From: Physcomitrium patens
Taxonomy: Eukaryota > Streptophyta > Bryopsida > Funariales > Funariaceae
NCBI RefSeq assembly: GCF_000002425.4
Contig: NC_037275.1
Span: forward strand, 7,445,777 to 7,509,776
Reading direction: 5' to 3'
DNA length: 64,000 bases
Shown: positions 47,925-61,800 of the stretch, in pieces
Position numbering within the stretch: position 1 is the first letter of the stretch
Layout of the letters: each line of letters begins with the position of its first letter
Program-made: the position numbers and the translations under genes
Notes under the pieces: generated by a model
The model's database searches: none
What the model was told of the DNA's origin: nothing
The model's input: the letters and a program-made list of their open reading frames with translations, nothing else

Positions 47925-49185
47925 CTAGAGCTCACGCATCCACTTGCACGCTCCTCCTAGCCGCAACAAACCGTTGGATTCGTGGTTTGGTAAATCCACA
48001 AACAGAGGAGGCAGTAGAAGCTGAGAGCTTGGTTTCGAGTGGGTGACAGTCGCTAGTCCAGATTGTAGGACTGTGGTGCATGCTTCACATTGTGGTGAAA
48101 AATAGGAGACCGACTTACAGCTCGACCGTCGTTGACTTCGTGAATGGTGCCGAGTTGCTGTTGGTGTCGTCACCGTAGATAACGATGGTCTTTTTCTGGA
48201 TCTTTGTTGAGGATCTTCATTACAGACTCTCAGTCTAATCCTACTACGAAATCATTTTCGTACAAGTCCGAAAGATCTTGCATCACTTGCGAAGGAATTA
48301 CAACGATGTCACTTGCAATGGACGTGAAAAACTGCATAATCCATTTGCGACAATCCAAAGTTTTAGTCGCACAATTGTCAGTATCCTGGTAGAGGAATAT
48401 GCACCGTAGTGTCGGCTCTGTGCAAATGTCATCAATATGGTGAACCAGGGGGATGCCCAGCTGAAGACATGCGGATTGTGCCGCGATGTTAACTTCGGTG
48501 CGCACTGTTCCCTTCATGCATGCAGCTTGATCATCTTCACACAGTGCAGTACCTCGTCTTGAAAATCAAGGCTTTCATGCACCGGCTGAGAACCTCCACG
48601 ATCTTCAACTAATCGCAATTTTGCCACCCCTCTGTCGAAATCGAAACCTTCACCGCAAGTTAAAGCTCGATGAGGTCAAGACCAACTCCGATGGAGCTAG
48701 GAACACATACAACTATCGAACTTAAGAACAAACAAAACATCATGAAATCCTAATCCACACACACACACACACACACAGAAAAAGCTCGATTCCCTTCAGA
48801 CAGGCATCGCATCACATCCTTTCCTGATTCCACTCTCTCGGTGGAATTCGGCAATCGACCGCTCCATCGATCGGATATCAAACACGTCGGGTCCAGATAG
48901 TGAGGCACCAAAGTTAACAAGCTCACGTAATTGTAGGTCGCTCAGATGATTGAGGACTTGAGATTGTAGTACTAGACAATAGATCAGCGTGAATCGATGA
49001 GAATCGATCACCGGGAAGTGGGATCGACAACTACAAAGCGGCATGGATCTTCGATTCGCATGCACCTCGTGCTTCTGATTTGTCGCCGCGAGTTGCCGCG
49101 GGATGATGCGACGTGCCGCAGTTCGTCGGGACCTTGCGGCATCGCGTGCAAGGTGTAAAATGTTGTATGAATTTGTATAATACAT
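47925..49185 (-). pseudogene. Possible host gene or gene relic, family unknown
   Basis: Several minus-strand segments read like protein, though in different frames: one containing QVLNHLSDLQLRELVNFGAS and DVFDIRSMERSIAEFHRESG (about 48800-48970); one with FDFDRGVAKLRLVEDRGGS and DFQDEVLHCVKMIKLHA (about 48530-48650); and one of 95 residues at 48230-48517 starting MKGTVRTEVN and containing FFTSIASDIVVIPSQVMQDL. Introns of normal length cannot easily join all of them, so it may be a decayed gene. I do not recognise the family and assign no function. Confidence 0.3.
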
Positions 49186-49377
49186 GGAGTGGTGTGGTAG
49201 AGATAGTAATTCTTGAACGATGTAATGTTTAGAAAACTATGAGAGAATAATGCTATTGACGTGGAAATTTTCCATAATATTTTGAAAAAAAAAAAACTCA
49301 CTTTGTTGATTTATTGGATTATTATATTCATTCCTTTTTTTAAAATTTGTGTATGTATTTTTTATTGTTTGTATACA

Positions 49378-49415
<38 letters not shown>

Positions 49416-50895
49416 AAAAATAAAAAATAAAACTTTTGTCCTCGAAATTCCTTGTCTAAATTCCAACTGATAAGGAGTGACTGTTAACTTCAGTCAATCT
49501 CCTAATTCATTGCATTCCAACTTGTAAGTGATTGGCTGAATTTTTTTGGGATATTCTTGTTTGGGATTTTTTTTTTTTTTTTTTTTTTTCTTTGTAGTAT
49601 TTTTGAATATTTTTTTAGTTTTTTTTAAAATCATTTGTCAAAGATTTTGGTCAAGTTTGTATGGAATTGTTGCATGACAAAATTCCATGCTCATTCATGA
49701 TAAAAGTTTTCATAATTTACTTTCAAAGCAAAAAAGTAATTTAACTTTAAACCAAGGTTATATCAATTACATATCTTTTGAAGTTTTTATATTTAAGAAA
49801 AATTACATGGAGAATAATGTTTTCTTTATATATAATAATAACTATTAAAAAAAGAAAAAAAGAAACTGATACATTAAAGTATGGATAAAATAAATGAAAA
49901 TGCACATAATTACTCAGATTTAATCAAAATACACCAAAAGTCAGAACCGAATTGTTGAACCCATTATATGCCATGTAAAAAGCTTGAATGCTTGATAAAA
50001 GAATAACTTGTTATTTACTGATAATGAACAAATCTTACAATTTAGAATTTTTGTAGAAAAATATGATAGGTAGCTATTGATGAAATTTCATTACAAAATG
50101 TTTATTTGTATTGAACACTATAAGATAAACAAGATATCTTTTACCCATGTGAATACATTCATATATCTCAAATACAATATTAAAACCTATATTATTAGTA
50201 TATATTCTTTGAATAACTAATTACATATTATATTGTATGTTTTGACATCATGTTTATAATCCCCACAATTCCATCAAATCATGTGCAACACCCAAAATGT
50301 TTGCTATCACTACCCAATACACACAATGAAAAACTATTTGCAAATTAGATCTATAAAAGCAAAACTTGTATACTATGAAATCATGTTCATACATACCAAA
50401 TTTAGTAGAGAGGAGAGAGGGATCTATAAAAACATTCTTGCCATACTTATGCATTTTATCAATTAATTTTCAGAATATATTTTAAAACCTCCTTTGAGAC
50501 AAATTCACACATATTACTTACATCTATATTGCAATTGTTTCAAATCATTCAAGAAAGACAACAAAAAAAGAAAAAGAAAAAGAAAAAGAAAAAAAGCACT
50601 TCATTATCTATGTATCTATATCTATCTAAGGAAATGTTAAATAGATCCATGTTTATACAAAATCGACCCACCCATGATGAAGAATATGGTAATTGTGATG
50701 AATGTGGTTGGTTTTCTTTGGTTGTAAATCCAATAGTGGAGAAATGAATCTAGATTTATTTATTTATTTATTTCCCTTTCATGATGGTTAAAATAAATGG
50801 GCTGATTTAGTAAAAACTTGGGTCTATTTAACATTCCCATATATACGTGCATATTGACATGCTTATATATATATATATATATATATATGACAAAA
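49186..50895. other. AT-rich stretch with simple repeats, no gene
   Basis: Holds (CATA)n at about 49373-49407, a poly-T run at about 49568-49590, an A/G run at about 50562-50595, and a (TA)n run at about 50866-50888. Nothing supports a gene. Confidence 0.55.
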
Positions 50896-50967
50896 TTCAA
50901 CCAAAAAAAAACCAAAACGGAGACGAAAACACAAAACCAATACCTTGTGTTTTTGGACGCGGTTTCT

Positions 50968-50981
50968 CCACGTCAGCACGT
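50968..50981 (+). promoter_or_regulatory. ACGT-core (bZIP-type) sites upstream of the kinase-like gene
   Basis: CCACGTCAGCACGT contains two ACGT cores, one in the TGACGTGG context (reverse strand) recognised by plant bZIP factors. It lies about 430 bases upstream of the start codon, in the expected promoter or leader region. Function is inferred from the motif. Confidence 0.35.
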
Positions 50982-51399
50982 AGAGCCAAAACCTTATCCA
51001 AAGGGGAGCCAACGAAGGCTGAGTTGTCTCCCACACAGCGCAAGCAGCAGCAGCAGCATCGCCATGGCCACCACTTTCTTCCTCCTCCCCTTCGCCTCGT
51101 CCTCTTCACTTGGCGCTTGCTCCTAAACCCACGTCCAAGACTCGATTTTGCCATGCATTTGGGAATCTACACGTCTTGATCTTTTACATTTGCCGACCAC
51201 AATAACACCTGTGTGCTTCACTCGCGACGGGCGGGCGCTTTGAAGAGCTGGGTCTAGCTCGGAGACAGCCACAACAACGATTTCCATCGCAGGAATTGGG
51301 CAGCATCGGAATGAGATTGGTAGGATTTTAGGCTCGTTTGGTTGAGTGGTGGTGAGTTTGGAGAATTGGGTTTAGAATTAGGGTTTTGATTTTGCAAGC

Positions 51400-54300
51400 A
51401 TGATGCTGGGCGCTTCTTTGAGTGGTGGTTGCCTGAAAAAAGCAGCGCCTGGGTGTGGACATGGTGGTGGTGGTGAAGCAGCGGCCCGCTTGTTAGAGTT
51501 GGAGCGTCCATGTCGTGTGCCTTCGTCGAGGCAGCTCGTCACTGCTGCATTGCCATTGCCTCTTTCCTTTAGAGCTGCTTTTGGTGCCAATTGGTGCACC
51601 AAAGCGATCGCTGCTGCCCATAGTGGGCGGCGTAGTAATAGGGTTGTGAGGAGGAAGAGAGTTGTGGCGGAGATTGAATTGTTCTCCTCGGATGACTTCG
51701 ACGTGGAGCGGTTCTTGGGATCCCAGGGATACATCAATGTCTCCAGGTGAATTACGTGCAATTTTAATTTTGATTTTTTTGTTTTTTTGTTTTTTTTTTC
51801 CGCCACTATATGATGTGATCATCGAGGTTTAAGGTTGGCGGTGTTGCTGAGCAGTTTCATTATCAACCCTACGTTGATTTTCATTTCTCGCGAGAAACTA
51901 GGATTGATGTTCTGCAATTGGCTTCGAACGTTAAGAGGATTACACTCTCAACTATTGAAGAAAATAATGGTATGACTGTGTATACAAGTATAAACTCTAC
52001 AATTGGTTTGGTAGATTTTAAGTGTTAACTAAGCTGGAACTGGTTTGCTGTTCTGCAGTTACACTCCACCACAACCAGGGAGTAGTATGTTTGGAGCCGC
52101 CTTGGGCGAGAATGCACCCTTAGGTATGGATCAACGAGATCTTAACCGGATAGGAGGACAGGAAGTTGGTGAAGGAAGTGTTCAGACAAGGTGATCAACA
52201 ACCCTTGGATTTCTGTTTTAGCATACATTCTGGCATTTTTCAAACAAGTGTCCTCATTTGCAGCGTGAATACCATAGTTTGACAGTGATACAAAATCAAT
52301 TGGCAGAGGATCTTCTGCTGAATATTAGTACGTTGCATGTTCTGGTTATTTTCGTCATGGGTCGTAATTTAGCTGAAGCTCTTGTAGTTCCATACCAAGA
52401 GCTGCTTCCGCCCAATTTAGCTAATTTTGCCCTTTTTGGGACACATACACGCAGTAATAAGTGTGGTAGTTTACACGACCTTTACAAAGCTGGAGTGGGA
52501 CAGATAGTGTTGCGCCACTGTATTTACCTTCACGTCTAGATGATCGCGGTAGACTTATGAAGGTTTAACATACAACGTGCAAGAGGAGCAATGTAGCTAG
52601 TGCGTTTTACGAGAAAAGATCCCATGCTAACAGAAGAGGATGCCAGTTTTCATGCAGGTTGTATGCAGGGCGTATAGGCAGGGGTGAAAGGATGGGTACT
52701 CGTGTAATACTGAAGGTGCACTTCTTTGGGTTTTGTTTTAATTTTTATGTTTTAGTAAACTATAGCCAGTCCAGTATTTGGTTTATGTTCACTTTTGTGA
52801 CGTATCTAGCATTTGTAAGCCACGTCTCGTTATTCATAAACACTTTAAGCACTTTCTTCGTATTCTTTTGTTTGTCTTCCTGTATTGCGACCGTTATAGG
52901 TCTGGTTGGGACTGTTCTTGCAAGTCGTGTTCTTGAAAAACATGAAGATATTGTGGTTACCTGACACGAATCGAGATAGTCGTCTCTCTCGGATCCACTT
53001 TGTTATAATATCTGGTCAATATAGTCTTCTTTTTCTTCTTCTTCTTCTCCGTGTTTTTGTTGACTATTTTAGCAATTGCTACAATAGTCAGTCAGTGATG
53101 TATCTGGTAACAATTTGTGGGCTAGTCAGGCATATCCTGCAATGGTAACGTCAGGTAGCGACGCAGATGTGATGGCTGCTAATGAGCTTGCGGCCCATGT
53201 TGTTCTTCAGGTATGTTTGATTTAAATATATTAATTTTTAAACAACACACGGGTAGAGAGCTACGAGTTCGATTGCTTGGGTATAGTATTGTCAAGTTTT
53301 CTTCGATTATCTTGTTTGGAAGTTAATGAGTTGAAGAAATCTTAAACACTTTGGAAAGAAATGCTGACTACAGGACCTAGCTGATGTACTTAATAAGCTC
53401 TATAGCAACCTACTGTAGGGTTTTCATCCTACAGTAGTCTCATTCATGATTAGTGGTCATTATAATAGTTGGATGGTGATTTTAAAAATGACGCTCACTT
53501 TGCAGGATGAGGAATTAGGGGAGATTTCTGAGAACATTTCGTATCTATATGGTGGTTTCCAAACTAAAACAGGGGAGCAGGTGCATCTGATTGACTTTGA
53601 ATTCTTCTAAGTTCCCTGCCAATTTATTTTGACGATTTTGCAGCAATGAACAAACCCCGTTTACAGAAAGCTAATTTAATCCTAGATATTTTCTGCTGGT
53701 TAGAGCCTTCTTCATGCGCTTGTAATGTCTGACTGAGTTGCCGTAGGGCAGTGGCTAGTGTTTCGAGACGATGGCAAAGCGACAGCAGCAGACTACGCAA
53801 AAATGGCTGCTGAAGCCACTACAGAAGGCCGGGCAGTCGGGGAATGGGACTTCTGGGATCGCTTTGACAAGACCAGACCCATCCAAAGACGCCTTATATT
53901 CATCACAAAGCTCTTACGTGGTGCTTTTCAAGGGCTAGCTTACATTCACTCTCGGGGTCGTCTCCACCAAAGCCTTGGTCCTGCCTCGATTGTTATCAAG
54001 TGAGCTGCAGTTTTTCTGGCATACAGTATGTTATTAGCGAGGTTTTGGTATCCAGTAATCAAATTAGTATCCACTTCACGTTCTGGAATGTGACTTGTGT
54101 CGATATTTACCTCTTTTGTCAATGTTTACCAAACCTGATTCTGAAAATAAGGAATATTGGGAATGTCCAGCACAACTTCTGAGCGTGACGCTATGTACCT
54201 CAATGCACGTCTACGTGACCTTGCCTTCTCTACTGATGTGAGGTAACGTGTAAGTTTCAACCTGTTCACCATGTTCATTTGATCTTTCGATCTTCTGGAA

Positions 54301-55223
54301 TTGAGTTTGTCAAGTACATCTCTTGAATTCTTTATAATTCACTACCTCTATTAAATCAACGTAGAGTAACACCGTTGTCAACGTTGGAGTCACTCGATCA
54401 TTAACCTCGCCAACAACTGACGAAGGCTCTTGTTAGTAGTGGACTGGCAGCCTTTGGAGGACCCACTTTGGAAGATCTTTGGGAGGGACGTGGCAGCAAT
54501 TTGAGTTCCGGAACACGAGACTCTGCTATTGACCCTGCAGTAGCAAAGCTCTCTGAAGGTCTGTGGCGCAGAGCGGCTATGGCGGGAGCTCGTGACTCAC
54601 TGTCGAGAAGATCCTTCGGCATAGCAGATGACATGTAGGAAATCAATCCTACTATAACTGGTCAGTTGGATAAGTTTTTAGGCTTGGATTCAAGAGCTGG
54701 TTAAGCATGCGAATGGTTGGTGTTCGCAGATACGCTGGGGGGTTGTTGTTGGCGTACATGGTCTTTGTGCCTCTCAGCGAAGCTGGCAGCATTGACGGTC
54801 CTTCAATACAAGTAAGCAATCGCCTACTCGACTGGAATACAATCATTCTGCGCAAAATTTAGTCAAAATTTAGCAAAATTCTGAATTTTCAACATATCTT
54901 TCAACCAAACCATTCGCTGTGCATGGCTACACAGAGGCTACTGGAGACAACATTTCGGCTCGACATTCCAGCAGTTCGTGAGTAAGTGAAAGCCACCAAC
55001 CGTTTATTTCTTCTGCAAATTTTCATCATTAGTTTACAAAATATAGTGACAAAATACAAGTCCTTGTGACTGGCTTTTGTTTTTTCTTCGGTGGAGTCAC
55101 CTTCTAAATAGTTTGTATTGAGTCAGATGAATCAGTATCGCTTCTTCTGTTTTTATGTCCCTCGGTAGTGTCTGCAATTCTTCCATGAAATTTCAGTAAT
55201 ATGAGACTGGAATGACTGCGTGA

Positions 55224-55259
<36 letters not shown>

Positions 55260-55641
55260 ACATACATACATACATACATTTTAACGTTTGCCTTGAATAT
55301 ACAGATATTGTGAGGCTGATGACCGCTGGAGCGAGGCTGTGAACTTCATGAATCTTGACGACGGTGCAGGATGGCAGCTACTGCAGGTCGGTAGCACAAA
55401 TGAACCCACATTGTAGAACTCAAGCTTATTCTTGTCACAGTTTCCAGCTTGCTTTATCAAAACTCATTTACTGGGTATATCCAACATGCAACAACTGCTT
55501 CACCACGGAGAAGTTGATCGTCTCACGTTGTTGTCCATGTCGATGCAGGCCATGCTCAACCCCGATTACAGATTAAGGCCCACTGTCGACGCCGTTTTGT
55601 CCCACCGCTTTCTGACTGGAGCTTTATTAAATTTAAGCTGA
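51400..55641 (+). CDS. Plastid-targeted kinase-like protein (pseudokinase), 13 exons, 555 residues
   Basis: Exons by splice consensus and frame: 51400-51746, 51827-51979, 52059-52190, 52658-52715, 53130-53210, 53506-53580, 53752-53999, 54171-54242, 54437-54634, 54730-54811, 54935-54981, 55305-55386, 55549-55641. The total of 1668 nt is divisible by three, all introns are GT-AG, and an in-frame stop precedes the ATG. Residues 1-90 are rich in Ala, Arg and Ser, like a chloroplast transit peptide. The kinase-like fold follows: Lys230 in RVILK corresponds to the ATP-anchoring Lys, but the HRD motif is HQSLGP (Asp replaced by Ser356) and DFG is DLAFS (Asp381 kept). The end, MLNPDYRLRPTVDAVLSHRF, matches kinase subdomain XI. 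The missing HRD Asp suggests no or weak catalysis. The family appears to be a conserved plant one, from memory; its function is not assigned. Least certain junction: the start of exon 9. Confidence 0.85.
55228..55280. repeat. (TTTC)n followed by (CATA)n in intron 11 of the kinase-like gene
   Basis: Two adjacent tetranucleotide repeats lie just upstream of exon 12. Confidence 0.9.
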
Positions 55642-58600
55642 ATCAGTTGACATGTTTCCATGATGTACAATTGCCACAACAAGATTGATCTTACAACTAT
55701 GAGACCCCTCCTACACTAGTATCTGGCGGCCGATCAGTGTAGTTCATAGTTCCAGCATACAATAACTGTGGTTTTCAACAGCCAATTGTTACTGGATACC
55801 AGTGTTGTAATCTCTACCCATTTGGGTTAACCACTAAATGGCGTATGGATTTGCAGTAGAATTCTCTCTCTCTTGGAAAGATTGCAAAAAAAAACAAAGC
55901 GAGCATTCTTTTGCGTTGAGTTTGTACCTGTGTAGGTTGGTAATCTAGTGCCATTAATAGGGTTGAATTTGAACCCCTACAATATTCAATACCTTTTCAA
56001 AAAAAAATTGCAGTTCAAATTTACCAATTTTTGTTTGTTTCTGAATCCTTTTTCTTCCAGTGCTATCCTTTTTTGCATTATTATATGATTTTAGTGTATT
56101 ATCTCTCACTCTTATGCATTTTTTCTTCTTTATTTCTTTTGTTCGTATTATGAAAATTCTAAAAAAAATCTTGTGGAGGGGTTTGAATAGAGAAATCTTA
56201 TGCCTAGCATGTTGCTTCTTAGTTGCCCTAGGGTAGAAAGTAAGTGCAAGGGGTCAAATGGACGGCTTTTAGTGGATGATAATTTGCATGTTGAATTCAC
56301 CCACAAATCTTTAGTTTGGAGGGAGTCTTGTAGAGTTGGGTTTTGCAAGAAAGAATTATAATTTGAAGGGAAATTTTGCTCCTCGAGGGAAAGAAGGGCA
56401 ATAGTGTGCATTAAGCAAGGTGAAACAACCAAAGCTGAATAGACATCAATTTAATTTTTTGGAATTTATTTTCTAGAAATTATATACAAAGTAATTAGTA
56501 TAATGTGTAACTAATTTAGAGAATAGTATATTAGTAGTACAATTCTATCATAAAATTATTTGAAACGATTTATACCTACAAATTGAAGTAATATAATATA
56601 TAAAACTTTCTATAAAAGCTTTAAAAATGTTCCATTGTTTGTGAATCAAATGTAGATCTTCTACACCTTAACATTTAAAGCTTTGGACTTTTGCATATAC
56701 TGTTTGATGTTATGGATTTTTTTTAATGCCGTAAAGATTATATTAAAGAAAAAAAATAAAGTATTGTATAATTTTGTACCATCCTTATATTATAATTAAT
56801 TTCATGCACTAAGCCAAGTAGAAACCTCTATATCTATCACTGTTTTTTCAAAACTAATTAGTTTTGAGTAGTGTATTATTAAAATTCAGTTTATAAATTG
56901 TATGATTTTCAACGTGAAAGGTTTTTTTTAATATAAATGTAATGTTTTCAATTACAAAAAAGTTAGTGTTAGTAATGTGCATTATGTATGTTAAAAATTA
57001 ATAAAAATAATCACACCTTTTTCATAAAATATTTTATTTCTAATACCAAAAAAAAAGTCAATGTAAAATAGGTTATTTCACAAATTCATAATAAATACCA
57101 CATCCTATGCATGTATAAGAGCAAATATGAATCTTAAGACTTCTCTTGTAAACATCAAAAGATTACTAAAGTTACAGGGAAAAATTAAATTAAATAAATA
57201 AATTACACTATACACAAAGATTATAAAAAATAAAATCGCATGAATCATATATTTGCACTTGAAAAGCTCATAAATCTAAAAAGGTGGACCCAACCAAAAT
57301 AACATACATGTGTTCAAGTTTACATTAACTATTTTTGTTATTTCAGTGATACTTTTATATTTTTGAAAATTTCCATTAAAAACGAAATGAAAAATTCATA
57401 TCTTACTTTTACTCAGTGATGGAACAGTTGTTTATAGAGTGACAAAAACTGGGCAGAGAAGTTTTGTTTTATTTTCTTACACTTCCCTACTGTAAGGCTA
57501 TGTGTTTTGCAATAATTATTCACAAAAGTATCTGAAGCAGCCATTTTCTATAAGCTTGGGGCTTCTACGTTAAACTGATGTAATATGAGATAAGCAACAA
57601 CTTGATATTATTTTCTTTGCAAATAAGATATCTGAAACATTGCAAAACAAATTTTACAAGTATGTCAAATGCAAAATACTGATGTTGAGAGTCTCAAGAG
57701 ATGGGTGAAATTAATATCGAATTTGATGTTGTGTCATTAAGAATTTGATTAGAACCATATCATTGATGGTTTAAATTATTAAAATATTTTTTTTGTTATA
57801 AAAAAATTGAATCCAACTTCAATTTGATACACTGTTTTATCATAATCATCAAAATCAATATACATCCATTGGAGCAATATACGAAACAAATGAAAAAAAA
57901 AATGTCTGCATTTTACTTTATTTATACAAAAAGTTTGCAATTCTTGTAATTCTTTCTCAATTTTATATTTTATAAACAATGAATTACATAAATATACATG
58001 TGCATGTACATATTTTACTTTTCCATTTTTATTATTTATTGTATAGTTTCAATTATAAAACATGCTGGAACTTTACCAATAGCAGAATGGATACCTTGTA
58101 CTATCTGTCATCATTTTTTTTGGTAGTAGGCAACAGAATTTTGTACATATGTTGCATATTCTAAAGGGAAAATACTTTGTCAAAAGATTGGAAAAGTGAC
58201 CTACTGGATTTATTATTGATGATGTACAAAAAAAGCATATTTTCATACTAATATATTTATTTATTTAAATCAAATATTACAAGTTCTTTGTTTACATTGT
58301 AAGAAATTTAGTCAATGCTTTTAATTTTTAATGTATCATGTATGTATAATATTAATAATAATAAATTTATTAGTTTATAAATACACATGTAATTCACATG
58401 ACATTGCACATGTAGTTTTTAATAAGATTTTTTTTATTATAATATTGAAAAGGCAAGTTTGGAAAAAAAATGATATTATGTATGTATATATATATATATA
58501 TATATATGAAAAGTCATTAATTTTGAAAGCAACATGAATTCAAACATCAAAAATTCAAAATATTTGGCTGCAAAAAAATAAATCAAAGGAAATGAAACAA

Positions 58601-58837
58601 AAAAACAGCTTATTGAGAAAAAAAATATATTGAAAAGAAAAGAAAACACAAAACAAACATGTGCTATCCAAAATAAGGACAATCACATAAGAAATCTCAA
58701 TAGATAATTTTTCAAAGTAATAATTGTATTGAAAAAGAAGATGTTGGATGTTGTTAGGAAAATTAAAATAATGTTAATTTTTTTCAATTAATTTGTGTGA
58801 TTTATTTAGATATTTAAAATAAAATAATAAAGATAAT
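55642..58837. other. 3' flank of the kinase-like gene and AT-rich intergenic DNA
   Basis: The first few hundred bases probably include the 3' untranslated region. Beyond about 56000 the DNA is AT-rich with no supported gene. A (TA)n run lies at about 58483-58507. Confidence 0.5.
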
Positions 58838-61800
58838 AATTAAAAACAAGAAATGTACTAATAAGAATAAAGAAGGCTTCACTCTTGTTTCCATATATAC
58901 TATCTAACTAGAATTTATATGGCAATGTTTTATAGAACCTCCAATACATGTTTTACTTGTAAGACACATGTCTAATTTGCAATGCAAGTTTCTTATATGT
59001 GTGCCATATGGCTAATTTGTACCACAAGTTGTCAACATGCGAAATACAAAGCCAACTTATTATCCAAGTTTCCAACCTATCAATCACCTATAAATATGTA
59101 TAAAGTCAAATTTAAGTCTATAAAGCTTCTAAACAACTTCTCTATAAGATATTAAATAATCTATCTACTTTTATATTCTAACTAGTTTTGATTATCTATG
59201 TAATTATGTATGTCTATGACATAATCTCTTTTTTTTTTTATTTTTAGAAAGAAGTCCCACAAGGAGCATTAATCATATGTTGAAGAAGTCTAATATGCAA
59301 CAAATTGTATTTATCAAAAAAAAATTATTTTTCAAAAATTGATAAGCTTATAACAAAAGATATAATAAATTATAAATTAAAACTACATACAAAAATAAAG
59401 GCACGATTAAAAGAAGCTCAAGAATTACAAAAGTTCAATAAAATTGTTTATTGCAAAAAGAAAAACCTCAATTTTGCATTGAAAATAAGGTATAATTACT
59501 TTGTCATAATATCAAGACTAGTCATTTTTATGAAAATTCTGATTATTGTAGACTTGGACTATTTTTCATTTGTAAATAAATCCATGTAATTACTTATTGA
59601 TTATATTTATTAAAGTCTATATATATATATATATCATGTGTTCCAAGTATCTTTTTAAAGCTATATAAGATATTGGATATATTGACATGAAATATTTAAG
59701 GTTCTTATAATTTGTATAAAGTCACTAAATTAGAAGTCCCTATTAAATAATGGCACTATTTTTGAAATGAATCTATAATTGCAAAAAGCTCTTTATTACA
59801 AATTATGTAATTGATCTTAGCTAAAAAAAAAATTTTAATAAAAAGATATAAAATGAAGTTTATTATCTGCTTATATTTATAACAATACTTTATTTAAGAC
59901 AAAGTCTAATGCATTTTTTTCCATAAAAAATATCTTAAAAAAATAAATACAATATAAAATTATAATAAAGTTAAAGTTATCTTTAAAGCTTCAAATACCA
60001 CTTTAGCTTCTTTTTTCCACTCAAATTTGTCTTTACATGTCAAACATTTAAGAGAAGCTATAACTTTTTTTGAAAATTAATAAAAAATTAATAATAATTG
60101 ATAAATTTCAAAAAATAATGTATGTATCTTTTTATTTTTTAAATCTTCTTATCTATAATAGTTTGAAATTTCTTAGGAATAAGACCATCATTTGAAATGG
60201 TATATTTTAAGAAATCAACTTGAATTATGTAAAATATACATTTCTCTATCTTAGCATATAGTCTTGCATCTCTAAGTTTTTCTGAGACATAACAAATATG
60301 AAATTCATGTTCTTTTATGTTTCTAGAGTAGATTAAAATATTGTCTAAATAAAAAAAATAAAAAACTCATCTAAAAATTCTCAAAAAATATGATTTATTA
60401 GATTTTGAAAAATATTTGATGTATTTGTCATTCCAAAGGGCATGGCATTATATTCAAAATATCCATACTTTATTCAAAATGTAATCTTCTATTTATTTTG
60501 ATCTTTTATGCATATTAGATTATATGCTTCTTGTAGATTTATTTTTGTATGGATCTTTTTTTAATTCAATTCATGAAAGAAATATGATAATAAAGATATA
60601 GGATATCCATTCTTGATAATGATCTTATTAAATCTCTTATAATCTACGAATATAACAAATGACCATCTATGACTTTTACATGTATGGACTTAGTTTTTTT
60701 TAATTAGGAATATTTATTTATTTTTTTAATAATTTATTTATTTATAAAACAATTTGAGGCTCTTGAATTTAACAAAATAAAGACTTTGTAATTTTTTTGT
60801 CTTAAAAAAATATCTGTTATAAATTAAAATGGGGGATTTGAAGAGAGAATAAAACTTAAATTAGGTATTATCCTAGATTTTAGCCACATGATCCTTATTG
60901 TAGCTAGACAAATTTATTTTTTAAGACATTGTATATTTTGGCAACCATGCTCTTTATTTTATGATTGTATATATATATATATATATATATTTTTAACAAT
61001 GTTAAACAATTTACTTAAGTTCTCTGCAATATTAATATAATTCTTCTTAAAAATTTTGAATCTTTTTTAATTGAGTGAGCGATTAAAATATATCATATCA
61101 ATTTTTATAGATTATAACTTTGATGAATAAGTTTCTAAAAACTTAAAAATTATCATCATTGCTTATTTTTTTTATTTTTAATCTAAATCTTTATTCTTTG
61201 CATCTTTCAAAAAGTTAATTATTGCATGCTATGGCTTGAGTAATAAATTATTCCAATAAATCTTCTTTTAGCATTTTCAATAATAAATCTTTGATATTAT
61301 CTTTTAATCTATATCAAAATTTATTAATAAAATTTTCTTCATTCAAATCAATATTATAAGCAAGTTTTTGGAATTTAGCAGCATATATGATAGCTAATTG
61401 TGATTTTTGTTATAAATATAAGAGTTTTATTTTCATTATCTTTTTTCCAATCACTTTCTTTAAATATGGCCATAAATAATTTTAAAAATAAATTTAGATC
61501 ATATAAGAGTTATGAATTCTTTTCCATCAAAGGTACAAATCAAGAGAGATCACTTCCACATAAGAAGGTGCCTATAAATCCAACTTGAATAAATCAATCA
61601 AAATATTAGAAATGATGTAATTTTAGATAGAATTTGGCTTATTGTAGAAATCTTTTAAATTTTGATCTTATTCTATTGAAATTTTTAGACATATTAATTT
61701 TTTCTTCTTATGTGCTTATAGTAGCAAGACTTCTTAGATTTAATTAAGAAGTAGATGTACTTACTTCTTCCAACTGCATAACTTCTTAGCATAGACATTG

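Noticed and set aside
49373-49407. CRISPR-like or other ordered array
   Set aside because: Plain (CATA)n microsatellite; no spacer structure, and the genome is eukaryotic.
50529-50747. Frame with a poly-lysine run
   Set aside because: It is a translation of an A/G simple repeat.
52258-52539. 93-codon frame within the kinase-like gene
   Set aside because: It lies in intron 3 of the exon model; joining it would break the frame, whereas 52658-52715 gives a continuous protein with the expected kinase Lys motif.
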